From assembly GCA_964616175.1 (NCBI GenBank), contig CAZTUH010000007.1:1-64000 (forward strand): a DNA stretch of 64,000 bases, read 5' to 3'. Numbering within the stretch: position 1 is the first letter of the stretch; each line of letters begins with the position of its first letter. Of the stretch, positions 43,992 to 51,620 are shown in pieces. A model generated the notes under the pieces. The model worked only from the letters and a program-made list of their open reading frames with translations. It was not told the origin of the DNA and searched no databases. The DNA is from CAZTUH01 sp964616175. Lineage in GTDB: Bacteria; Pseudomonadota; Gammaproteobacteria; Burkholderiales; Burkholderiaceae_B. A program made the position numbers and the translations under genes.

Positions 43992-45752
43992 TTATAATTT
44001 TTTCCAATTAGACTTCTTATAAAACCCAAGACATGATTTATGCGCAGAAGAACTATTTGGCTGGCGATTTTCGTCGCAAGAAAATTTTTTTTTCTTTACA
44101 ATACTTTGCTGATCTGAATATGTTTTTTTTCTTACTTGAGAAGAATTAAATTCATTTTTAGTGTTCTTTTTAATCTTAGAAACTTTTGAATTATTATTTC
44201 TTAGTTCCTTGTTAGGATGTTTCTTCTTAAAATCTAAAGAAGATGAATTTGAATTGGATCTTTTATGAAAGAATCCTTCATTCTTACCATTCTGAGAGAT
44301 ATTATATTTACATTCTGATCTTGGAAAATTAGGTAATTTTGTTTTTGAAAAAAACTTCCTAGGAGAATTTTTCGAACACTTTCTCAAGTCGTGACTTTTA
44401 TTGCGCTCTAGTGGATGTCCATTAGCATATCCACCTGTTACCACAAAACTCTCATTAGAGATGCTGCGAGAATTAGACCGCGATGAAAAATTTTTCCAAT
44501 GACTATGAGTAGGTTTTTCCGTTGGGTATAACTTAATATTTTTAAGATTTCTGTTAGTTTTGTTTTTTTCAAAACCTGAGGGAAGACCACTATCATGCGA
44601 ATTAGGTTGTTTTGAAAAATATTTTCTTTCGCTAAGATTATTTCTGCTAATGTGTAACAAACCCATCTGTACCATTAATGCTTTTGATAGATTTGCATCT
44701 AGTTCTTTCCACTTTCTAGGAAAAAGATTTTCCGGAAGAACAATGTTTCCTAATCTTGTACAAATTATCCTAGTTATCTGTAAATTCAATTTTTTAAGAA
44801 GTTTTCCAACTTCTTGGTTTCTAGATTCCATCAAAACTAATCGATACCAGTAACCGGATGCATCTTGTCCAATTAAGTCGACCGAATTGACAAAGGTTAT
44901 CTCAATATCCTTTTCTAAATGGTTTTTAAGCAAAAATTCTTGTTCTTCAAGACTTATCTCATTTGATATACATAGTAAATATTCACGATCTACCTTACAG
45001 CGAGGAAGAATAATGCGTCTAGTTATATCTGAAGAATCTGTAAATACAAGCAAACCTTCCAAATCAAAATTAGGAAACCCTATGCAGTTCCAACGTCCAT
45101 AACGTAGTTTAGGTAAATGAATAGTAGCCATGTTTAAATTACATGGGCCTTTTTTGTTGAAATATTCTTTAGAATCAAGAGTTCTATTATAGAGAATGAA
45201 TCTTGGCAGTTTTCTTTCTTTTATTCGAAAGATTGGGCGTCCATTTATTTTGATCAAATCATTTTGTCGGATGCGCTGTCCAATATGAGCTGGTTCCCCA
45301 TTCACAGATATTCTTCCAGATATAACTAACTCTTCTACATCCTTGGATGTTCCAACATTGCATTCTGCAAGCAATTTGTGCAACTTAGGCATAACCAAAT
45401 CACTATTTAAATATTTGCTTAAACGCTGTTCTGTTTTTGTAGATTCTTTTAAATAAGATTTAAATATCTCAGAATTAGAATTCGTAAAAATCTGGTTACT
45501 AGGATTGATTTTATCGAGATTATCTTTCGATAAACCAGGCTTTTTAAAGGTTTTATAATTATAATTAGAAATAAAATTTTCTCCCTCTGGTTGTCTGAAA
45601 TTAGATTGCAATTTTTTTTTCTGACACTTTTGTAGAGTTCTAGTTCTAGAACTTGAATTAAACTTTTTAATAGGTCTTATTTTTTTTAATGAATCGTTAT
45701 CTTTATTTGAAATAACTTTCTTATTTTTTTGAACAATCATATTAGTTGTCAC
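43992..45752 (-). CDS. rluB: RluB/RsuA-family pseudouridine synthase homologue with substituted catalytic Asp and long basic tails
   Basis: Position (upstream of rimP-nusA) and domain order match RluB, which modifies U2605 of 23S rRNA. The 586-residue product has a basic N-terminal extension (1-110), an S4 RNA-binding domain (about 121-178, LHKLLAECNVGTSKDVEELV), then the synthase fold. The catalytic motif of this family is GRLDxxTEGLL; here residues 225-234 read GFPNFDLEGL, so the catalytic Asp aligns with Asn228 and Arg is lost. The later EGRNR-type motif is ESRNQEV. From about 375 to the end the protein is low-complexity Lys/Asn/Ser. The frame is fully open. It may be an inactive, RNA-binding relic, or a fast-evolving protein with a different job. 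Start GTG at 45752, or ATG 12 bases later. Confidence 0.82.
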   Translation of the reverse strand: MTTNMIVQKNKKVISNKDNDSLKKIRPIKKFNSSSRTRTLQKCQKKKLQSNFRQPEGENFISNYNYKTFKKPGLSKDNLDKINPSNQIFTNSNSEIFKSYLKESTKTEQRLSKYLNSDLVMPKLHKLLAECNVGTSKDVEELVISGRISVNGEPAHIGQRIRQNDLIKINGRPIFRIKERKLPRFILYNRTLDSKEYFNKKGPCNLNMATIHLPKLRYGRWNCIGFPNFDLEGLLVFTDSSDITRRIILPRCKVDREYLLCISNEISLEEQEFLLKNHLEKDIEITFVNSVDLIGQDASGYWYRLVLMESRNQEVGKLLKKLNLQITRIICTRLGNIVLPENLFPRKWKELDANLSKALMVQMGLLHISRNNLSERKYFSKQPNSHDSGLPSGFEKNKTNRNLKNIKLYPTEKPTHSHWKNFSSRSNSRSISNESFVVTGGYANGHPLERNKSHDLRKCSKNSPRKFFSKTKLPNFPRSECKYNISQNGKNEGFFHKRSNSNSSSLDFKKKHPNKELRNNNSKVSKIKKNTKNEFNSSQVRKKTYSDQQSIVKKKKFSCDENRQPNSSSAHKSCLGFYKKSNWKKL

Positions 45753-45866
45753 TGATTCAACTCCGAATAGTGAAGCTCCAAGCTCAGTTAAAGCAGGAGG
45801 TAAAATGCCTAAATTTCTTCTATTTTTCCAATGACTAAATCCCAGGAAATCAACTAACGAAAATTC
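45753..45866 (-). pseudogene. Possible C-terminal remnant of scpB, in frame with rluB
   Basis: The rluB frame stays open for at least 38 codons upstream of its GTG and encodes FLGFSHW and LPPALTELGASLFG. In Burkholderiales scpB lies directly upstream of rluB and ScpB proteins end in a 'FLDDLGL...LPPLxEL' type tail, which this resembles. It could equally be an N-terminal extension of the rluB product. No upstream ScpB body was recognised beyond the palindrome. Confidence 0.3.
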
Positions 45867-45873
45867 TTTGTTG

Positions 45874-45918
45874 ATTGTTCTTTTTCAAAATTTTTGAAAA
45901 ATTTTGAAAAAGAACAAT
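45874..45918. repeat. Perfect 45-bp palindrome (22-bp arms, 1-base centre)
   Basis: Arm 45874-45895 begins ATTGTTCTTTTTCAAAA and its exact reverse complement occupies 45897-45918, centred on G45896. It lies about 120 bp upstream of rluB in a region lacking genes. As RNA it would form a very long stem on either strand. A terminator role is possible, but no gene immediately precedes it. Confidence 0.9.
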
Positions 45919-46381
45919 ACAAGTTTTATAATTTGTATTTTGAATAATCTGTCAAACAAAACAATTCATATTGATTATGATGTTTTTAGATAATAAAAAA
46001 GTCAAAGAAAAAAATTTTCATAAAAACGGATTTCTGTTCCTCATGAAAAATTAATATTTTCAGAATTAGGGCAACAAAAAAACCAGAAGGAAATATAAAA
46101 AGCAACTAACAATTACTTTTCCCATCGTTAGAAAATGCACTCAACAAGGATCATTAAGCTAGAACATTTCGTTGAAAGTATAGATTCCTAGAAAATCATT
46201 GATAATAAATAAAAAACTATCAAGAACTTTAGAGAATAGGAAAAAAATCACTACAAAAAGTTAGTAAATTCTGAAAATAGAAATCAGAAAAGTCCAATCA
46301 CGAGTGAAAGTACTTTAATAAAAGCTAATCTTGCAATAGAAAAAAAAATAATTGGATTATTTGCATTTGAAATATAAACCA
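45919..46381. other. Gene-free region between palindrome and tRNA-Asn
   Basis: About 460 bp of AT-rich sequence. Relatives carry scpB and scpA near this position; I could not recognise them in any frame. Probably eroded sequence. Confidence 0.4.
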
Positions 46382-46457
46382 TGGCTCCCCGAGCTGGGCT
46401 CGAACCAGCGACCTTCGGATTAACAGTCCGTCGCTCTACCAACTGAGCTATCAGGGA
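46382..46457 (-). tRNA. tRNA-Asn (anticodon GTT)
   Basis: Minus strand: acceptor TCCCTGA with partner TCGGGGA, D arm AGCTCAGTTGGTAGAGC, anticodon loop CTGTTAA (GTT), T arm GGTTCGAGCCC, discriminator G and encoded CCA. 76 nt. Closely similar to E. coli tRNA-Asn. Confidence 0.97.
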
Positions 46458-46647
46458 TTAAATGCTAATTTTGACTTAAAAAAAAATTTATGGCAAGGCA
46501 ATATTTCCGAGAAATATTTGAAAAAAAATATAAATTCGGAAAATTTCTGTTTTTTCCATTCTACATTCTATTATCTGACTAGATAATATCCAATTAAAAG
46601 ATATTGCTAGGAAGCAGCTTATCAGATCATCTTGTTTCAATTATTGC

Positions 46648-46653
46648 TATAAT
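46648..46653 (+). promoter_or_regulatory. Candidate -10 box for tRNA-Thr
   Basis: Perfect TATAAT, 16 bases upstream of the tRNA-Thr 5' end, at suitable distance for a sigma-70 start just before the gene. The -35 region is weak (GATCAT at 17-bp spacing). Confidence 0.45.
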
Positions 46654-46668
46654 CTTCAAATAAGTTTT

Positions 46669-46744
46669 GCCGGCATAGCTTAGAAGGTGGAGCAGCGCAC
46701 TCGTAACGCGAAGGTCGGAGGTTCGATTCCTCTTGCCGGCACCA
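46669..46744 (+). tRNA. tRNA-Thr (anticodon CGT)
   Basis: Acceptor stem GCCGGCA/TGCCGGC, anticodon loop CTCGTAA (CGT), T arm GGTTCGATTCC and encoded ACCA, 76 nt, resembling E. coli thrW. A CGT-anticodon tRNA-Thr reads only ACG, so its retention in an AT-rich genome is a small surprise. Confidence 0.96.
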
Positions 46745-46758
46745 ATGTATTTATCCTA

Positions 46759-47730
46759 TTATGAATTTCTTGGATAAATGGATAATTCCTTAGGCAAAGG
46801 AAACCTCACTTTTTCTTTTAAACCTGGCAAGGTTTTAATGGAAGTAATTCCCATATGTTTTAAGTGATCAATGACACGATCTATTAAGCTCTCAGGAGCT
46901 GATGCTCCAGCAGTAATACCAATATGCTTTTTGTTTAATAACCATGAAGGATCAATATCTGATTCGTTATCAATTAGATATGTTATTACATCTGCATTTT
47001 TAGCTATCTCCCATAACCTATTGGAATTTGAACTATTATAGCTTCCTATAACTAAAATCAGATCACAAAAGCTAGTTAGCATTTTAACAGCCTCCTGTCG
47101 ATTCTGGGTTGCATAACAAATATCATCACCTTTTCTTGGTCCAGTAATTTTTGGAAAACGTTTTTTAAGAAGCTCAGACATTATTTTTGAATCATCTAGA
47201 GATAATGTTGTTTGCGTTACAAAAGCTAAATTTTCTGGGTTAGAGACTTTTAATGAATCAATATCACTAGGAGTTTCAACTAAATGTATTTTTCCATTAT
47301 TAATCTGTCCAAGAGTACCTTCTACCTCTGGATGATTTTTATGTCCAATCATAATTATTTCTTTTTCCAAATGGTGAAATTTTATCACTGCATTATGAAC
47401 TTTTGTTACCAAGGGACATGTTGCATCAAATACTTTTAGTTTTCTATTTTTGGCTTCTATTCTTACAGCATTAGATACTCCATGAGCAGAGAAAATTACT
47501 ATTTCTCCTATTGGAATTTCACATAATTTTTTTACGAAAATAACCCCTTTTTCTTTCAAAATCTTAACAACATATTGATTGTGAACAATCTCATTTTTTA
47601 CATAAATAGGGGGATTATAGATTTCCAAAACATAATTTACAATTTTTATTGCACGTTCAACTCCAGCGCATATTCCCCTTGGTTCTGCCAAAGTTATTGC
47701 TGTATTTTGAAGATTAAGAACTTTTTTCAT
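46759..47730 (-). CDS. ispH: 4-hydroxy-3-methylbut-2-enyl diphosphate reductase
   Basis: Final step of the MEP pathway, producing IPP and DMAPP. The 323-residue product starts at the ATG at 47730 (a TTG lies six bases upstream; residue numbers below count from that TTG). The three iron-sulfur ligands are present: Cys23 in GICAGVERA, Cys107 in FDATCPLVTKVH, and Cys207 in DDICYATQNRQ, plus HPEVEGT and the final GASAPE motif. All catalytic features are intact. Isoprenoids made here would feed ubiquinone, consistent with ubiG at the right end of the window. Confidence 0.97.
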   Translation of the reverse strand: MKKVLNLQNTAITLAEPRGICAGVERAIKIVNYVLEIYNPPIYVKNEIVHNQYVVKILKEKGVIFVKKLCEIPIGEIVIFSAHGVSNAVRIEAKNRKLKVFDATCPLVTKVHNAVIKFHHLEKEIIMIGHKNHPEVEGTLGQINNGKIHLVETPSDIDSLKVSNPENLAFVTQTTLSLDDSKIMSELLKKRFPKITGPRKGDDICYATQNRQEAVKMLTSFCDLILVIGSYNSSNSNRLWEIAKNADVITYLIDNESDIDPSWLLNKKHIGITAGASAPESLIDRVIDHLKHMGITSIKTLPGLKEKVRFPLPKELSIYPRNS

Positions 47731-47962
47731 ATTCAAATATTGAGATTACAAAAAAGCATTGATCTTGGACTAAACAAAAATAAGTATCCAACAATATGAA
47801 ACCTACCTGATCGAAAAATTCATATTTCTTATCATAAAAACTAAAAATTAAACCTTTTTAAGAGAAATTTCTTATAATTAGCAAAAAATACTTTTAACAT
47901 TCATTAATGAAAAGCAAGATTCTCCTCGAGAATTTTTTTCTAAAAGCTTTCATAAGATTCGG

Positions 47963-47968
47963 TATAAT
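47963..47968 (+). promoter_or_regulatory. Candidate -10 box for rpmE2
   Basis: Perfect TATAAT about 65 bases upstream of rpmE2. No strong -35 hexamer is visible. The ribosome-binding site of rpmE2 is probably AAGAGAG, about five bases before the ATG at 48035. Confidence 0.4.
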
Positions 47969-48034
47969 GAAATGACCTAGTTTTATGTTTTTATCAATCA
48001 TTAACTTAAATAACTAATAATTTAAGAGAGTTTT

Positions 48035-48289
48035 ATGAAAAAAAATATCCATCCAGATTATCGTGAGATTGTTTTCTTGGACGTTCAAACAGGGAAAAAA
48101 TTCTTCATTTTTTCAACAATTCAGACTGAAGAAACCATAGAAATCGACAAGAAAGTTTATCCACTTTTTAAGTGTGATGTTACATCAGAATCACATCCAT
48201 TCTATACTGGAGCACAAACAAGGATAGTAGGCACTAAAAGAGTTGAGAGATTCAAAGCTCGTTTTGCTAAAATGGAGGGGAAGACCTGA
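48035..48289 (+). CDS. rpmE2: 50S ribosomal protein L31 type B
   Basis: The 84-residue L31 has the type B start MKKNIHPDYREIVFLDVQTG and lacks the CxxC zinc pair of type A L31, so it does not need zinc. Motifs FKCDVTSESHPFYTG and RVERFKARFAK are typical. It stands alone between ispH and orn. Confidence 0.95.
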   Translation: MKKNIHPDYREIVFLDVQTGKKFFIFSTIQTEETIEIDKKVYPLFKCDVTSESHPFYTGAQTRIVGTKRVERFKARFAKMEGKT

Positions 48290-48324
48290 TTTTTCATCTT
48301 TAGTCATTTATTTTTCAATAAATA

Positions 48325-48864
48325 TCAGATTTTAAGAAAGTGATCACGGTAATATTTAAGTTCGTTAATAGATTCATGAATATCTGCAAGGGCTTCGTGT
48401 TTTCCTTGTTTTTCAAAACCCTTGTAGATACTTGGAGCCCATCGACGAGCTAATTCTTTAATAGTACTCACATCTAAATTTCGATAATGGAAAAAATTTT
48501 CTAGATTAGGCATATAATTTAGCATAAAACGTCGATCTTGATTAATGGTATTTCCACACAGTGGAGATCTTCCATTTTGAACATGTTGATTCAAGAAATC
48601 TAGCAAATTTTTTTCTGCATCCGCTTCTTTTATTTTCGAGGTTCTTACCTTTTCAATAAGACCACTGCGACTATGGATTGATTTGTTCCAATTATCCATA
48701 CTACTCAATAAAAAATCCGACTGATGCAATACTTGAACAGGTCCTTCAGCAACTATACTAAGATCAGACTCTGTAATGACAATAGCTATTTCCAATATGC
48801 GTTCTTTTTTTGGATTTAAACCTGTCATTTCCATATCAAGCCAAACAAGACGTTGTTGGTTCAT
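48325..48864 (-). CDS. orn: Oligoribonuclease
   Basis: Degrades 2-5-nt RNA fragments to mononucleotides; essential in many Proteobacteria. The 179-residue DEDDh exonuclease has ExoI WLDMEMTGLNP, ExoII around TINQDRRFM and ExoIII HEALADIHESI, with the RNA-binding region YRNLDVSTIKELARRW. Normal length. With pnp apparently missing from its usual site, Orn may be a key part of RNA turnover; that is inference. Confidence 0.97.
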   Translation of the reverse strand: MNQQRLVWLDMEMTGLNPKKERILEIAIVITESDLSIVAEGPVQVLHQSDFLLSSMDNWNKSIHSRSGLIEKVRTSKIKEADAEKNLLDFLNQHVQNGRSPLCGNTINQDRRFMLNYMPNLENFFHYRNLDVSTIKELARRWAPSIYKGFEKQGKHEALADIHESINELKYYRDHFLKI

Positions 48865-49051
48865 GCTGTGTTCATCCTATTCTTCTCCTTTTTGTTTTAT
48901 CTTTTAGAAATATCAAAACTCTAAAGAAAAAAACCATGGAATACTTTACTTCCAGGAAAATTTATCCAGATAAAAATGAATTTAATTATTTCTAAAAAAA
49001 TCAAGCATAACGATTTAATTTATTTAGCTATGGAAAATAAAAACAGAAAAA

Positions 49052-49136
49052 AGGAGGTTTTTTGTATCCAAAAAATCATCTGAAAATCATTTCCAAATAA
49101 TTGATTTTCAAAAGAATTATGTTTCCAAGACCTCCT
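49052..49136 (-). terminator. Probable terminator after rplS
   Basis: On the minus strand AGGAGGT (complement of 49130-49136) can pair with ACCTCCT (complement of 49052-49058), which is followed directly by TTTTTT. A second 9-bp stem TGAAAATCA/TGATTTTCA lies between the arms. The branched hairpin plus U-run lies about 25 bases beyond the rplS stop, suitable for intrinsic termination. Confidence 0.55.
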
Positions 49137-49161
49137 ACTTAAAAATTGATACAAATGATTC

Positions 49162-49548
49162 TCAAATATTGCTTTTCAATTTTTTAGTAGGAAGTTTCTC
49201 TTTGATTCGAGCAGATTTTCCAGATCGAGAACGAAGATAATATAATTTTGCTTGACGGACTAATCCTCGACGCTTCATATCTATACTAGAAATTTGAGGA
49301 GAATAAAGTTGAAAGGTACGTTCTACAGATTCACCAAAAGAATTTTTTCGAACAATAAAAGAGGAATTTAAACCTCGGTTGCGTTTAGCAATAACAATTC
49401 CTTCATATGCTTGTATTCTTTTTCGCTCTCCATCAATGACATTAACATTGACTACAATTGTATCTCCAGGAGAAAACAAAGGAATTTTAATCTTTTTTTT
49501 CATAAGGTTATTTATTTCTTCTTTTTCTAATTTATCTATGAGATTCAT
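49162..49548 (-). CDS. rplS: 50S ribosomal protein L19
   Basis: L19 lies at the 30S-50S interface. The 128-residue protein shows the L19 core FSPGDTIVVNVNVIDGERKR, IQAYEGIVIAKRNRGLN, SFIVRKNSFGESVERTF and KRRGLVRQAKLYYLR. In most Proteobacteria it is the last gene of rpsP-rimM-trmD-rplS; here those three are missing upstream and a peroxiredoxin takes their place, so the operon has been split. Confidence 0.97.
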   Translation of the reverse strand: MNLIDKLEKEEINNLMKKKIKIPLFSPGDTIVVNVNVIDGERKRIQAYEGIVIAKRNRGLNSSFIVRKNSFGESVERTFQLYSPQISSIDMKRRGLVRQAKLYYLRSRSGKSARIKEKLPTKKLKSNI

Positions 49549-49606
49549 ATTTTTTACCTAAAAGGTTGGAGATCCTGAATAAGAATTTCCAAAATTGATT
49601 AAATAC

Positions 49607-49645
49607 ATTAATTGTCTACTTTCCTTTTGAAAGTAGACAATTAAT
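49607..49645. repeat. Perfect 17-bp inverted repeat spanning the peroxiredoxin stop codon
   Basis: ATTAATTGTCTACTTTC (49607-49623) and its exact complement (49629-49645) flank a five-base loop. The last codons and the stop codon of the peroxiredoxin gene lie inside the stem. No T-run follows on the minus strand, so it may be a 3' stabilising hairpin or an imperfect terminator. Confidence 0.85.
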
Positions 49646-50299
49646 ATTCATAGCATTTATATCTGGACAAGAAGTAATTCTCATATAAGGTAATTTCTTT
49701 TGGTAGCCTTTAGGAAACTCTTTTTGTATTTTCTCTTCACTAACAAAAGAAGGATTGATGATGAGATCATCTCCATTTTCCCAATTTGCAGGTGTCATGA
49801 CATTATGACTGTCAGCAAGTTGCAATGAATCGATAACTCGAAGTATTTCATGGAAATTACGTCCAGTACTAAATGGATATTCAATAATTAAACGGATCTT
49901 TTTTTTCGGATCAATTACAAAAACTGAACGAACACTCAAATTCGAATCTGAATTTGGATGAATCATTCCATAAAGTTTGCAAACTTTCTTGTCAACATCT
50001 GCGATTATTGGATAGTTAACTAAAGCTTCTTGAGCAATAGAATTAATATCTTTAATCCATTTTACATGGGATTGTACAGTATCTACTGAAATAGCAAGAA
50101 TTTTAACTCTCCGACTGGAAAATGCATTGGAAAACCTAGCTAGACAAGCCAACTCAGTCGTACATACTGGAGTAAAATCAGCTGGATGGGAAAATAAAAC
50201 TCCCCAATCGTTTCCAAGATATTCATGAAAACAAATTAACCCAACAGAGGATTGTTGTTCAAAATTGGGAGCTAGATCTCCTAAAAGGGGTCGTACCAT
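49616..50299 (-). CDS. 1-Cys peroxiredoxin (Prx6/AhpC-TSA family)
   Basis: Reduces hydrogen peroxide and organic hydroperoxides. The ATG at 50299, with AAAGGAAA about ten bases upstream, gives 227 residues; a start at 50308 is also open. The peroxidatic Cys46 lies in SHPADFTPVCTTELA. The Prx6-type C-terminal domain includes NFHEILRVIDSLQL, TPANWENGDDLIINPS and LPYMRITSCPD. There is no canonical resolving Cys in the second half, as expected for 1-Cys enzymes. It lies upstream of rplS on the same strand; the reductant is not encoded nearby. Confidence 0.93.
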   Translation of the reverse strand: MVRPLLGDLAPNFEQQSSVGLICFHEYLGNDWGVLFSHPADFTPVCTTELACLARFSNAFSSRRVKILAISVDTVQSHVKWIKDINSIAQEALVNYPIIADVDKKVCKLYGMIHPNSDSNLSVRSVFVIDPKKKIRLIIEYPFSTGRNFHEILRVIDSLQLADSHNVMTPANWENGDDLIINPSFVSEEKIQKEFPKGYQKKLPYMRITSCPDINAMNINCLLSKGK

Positions 50300-50372
50300 A
50301 ATAAACAATTTCCTTTATCTTTAATTCCAATTTCAAAGAAAAGATTATTAAAATTTTATGTAGGTTTCAAGA

Positions 50373-50424
50373 TATCAAAGAGTTTCAATTCAAACTGGAG
50401 AGAACATTTTGAAACTCTTTGATA
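50373..50424. repeat. 16-bp perfect inverted repeat between hldD and peroxiredoxin gene
   Basis: TATCAAAGAGTTTCAA (50373-50388) and its exact complement (50409-50424) enclose a 20-base loop. It lies between the hldD stop and the peroxiredoxin start, so could be an hldD terminator or a leader hairpin. No T-run accompanies it. The remaining roughly 300 bp of this gap show nothing else. Confidence 0.75.
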
Positions 50425-50621
50425 AAAGCAAAAACCTTCTATCTCCTAATCCAATGGACTAAAATGTCACAATAGAAAATAATAATTTGCCTCAGAAATA
50501 TTTGAGCAGATCACCTTGATTAAAAAGTAACTATTAATCTCTTAACTGATAATAAATAAAAAATGAGATCCTAATAAATGGATATACCAAAGATATTTTT
50601 TCTTAAATTTTAAAAAATCAA

Positions 50622-51620
50622 TTAAAGATTGAATAATTCCAATTCTTCTATATATTTACAAATTCCAAAATCTATTTTAGTCATTGATTTATTAAATCCA
50701 ATAGATTGCAAACCAGTATTATTGGCTTTTGTGTAATTTTGATAAACTCCAATCAGTTTCTTTGGAAAAGGTATATACCTGATCATCTTTTTATCGATTA
50801 TTTCTTGGAAAGATAATTCTGTTAGATTCCTTTTTTTTTGAAAACAATTGATAATAATATGAACTATCTTGTTGAAGGATGTAGATATACCAGTCCCGCA
50901 GTCAAAAACACCAGAATATTGGGGATGTTCCCAACAATACAAATTCGCGGAGATTATATCATCCACAGAAATAAAATCACGTGATTGAAAACCATCTTTA
51001 TATCCACTAACTCCAGAGAATAAATTTATGTAACCCTGAGATTGGAAATGTTCAATACTCTGTAGAATAAAAGATGACATTTTCTTTTTGTGTGTTTCAT
51101 TTCTTCCATAAACGTTAAAATAACGTATTCCAACAACTTGAGTGGTTAGATTGTTTAGGTTTTTCCTCAGAAATTGGTCGCATAGAAATTTTGAATATCC
51201 GTAAATATTTAATGGTTTTTCATAATAGTTATTTGAATAACCATCATTGATGGTATCTCCATATACAGCTGCAGAAGAAGCATATATAAAAGGTATCTTT
51301 TTCAATTGACAGTATTTAAACAATTCTATTGTCATTCGATAGTTGTTATCTAACATATAATTTCCATCAATTTCCATTGTGTTAGAACATGCTCCTTGAT
51401 GAAAAATTATTTCTATTTTAGGAAGATAATCTTTTTGAATTTGATTTCTAAATTCATGCTTGTCAAAAAGATCATCAATCTGGGAATCTCTTAGATTCCT
51501 AAATTTTTCTCCATTATTACTAAAATTATCTACTGCAAGTATATTCGAAAAACCATGAGAATTTAATGATCTTACTAAATTGCTTCCTATGAAACCCGCA
51601 GCACCTGTCACAACAATCAA
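50622..51620 (-). CDS. hldD: ADP-L-glycero-D-manno-heptose 6-epimerase
   Basis: Forms ADP-L-glycero-D-manno-heptose for the lipopolysaccharide inner core. The 332-residue short-chain dehydrogenase has the NADP-binding IVVTGAAGFIGSNLVRSL, the SSAAVYG strand with YGYSKFLCDQFLR carrying catalytic Tyr/Lys, GIRYFNVYGRNE and GFQSRDFISVDD. The start is TTG at 51620, overlapping the TGA of hldE in TTGA, so the two are coupled. Heptose synthesis is kept although the rhamnose genes are dead. Confidence 0.95.
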   Translation of the reverse strand: MIVVTGAAGFIGSNLVRSLNSHGFSNILAVDNFSNNGEKFRNLRDSQIDDLFDKHEFRNQIQKDYLPKIEIIFHQGACSNTMEIDGNYMLDNNYRMTIELFKYCQLKKIPFIYASSAAVYGDTINDGYSNNYYEKPLNIYGYSKFLCDQFLRKNLNNLTTQVVGIRYFNVYGRNETHKKKMSSFILQSIEHFQSQGYINLFSGVSGYKDGFQSRDFISVDDIISANLYCWEHPQYSGVFDCGTGISTSFNKIVHIIINCFQKKRNLTELSFQEIIDKKMIRYIPFPKKLIGVYQNYTKANNTGLQSIGFNKSMTKIDFGICKYIEELELFNL

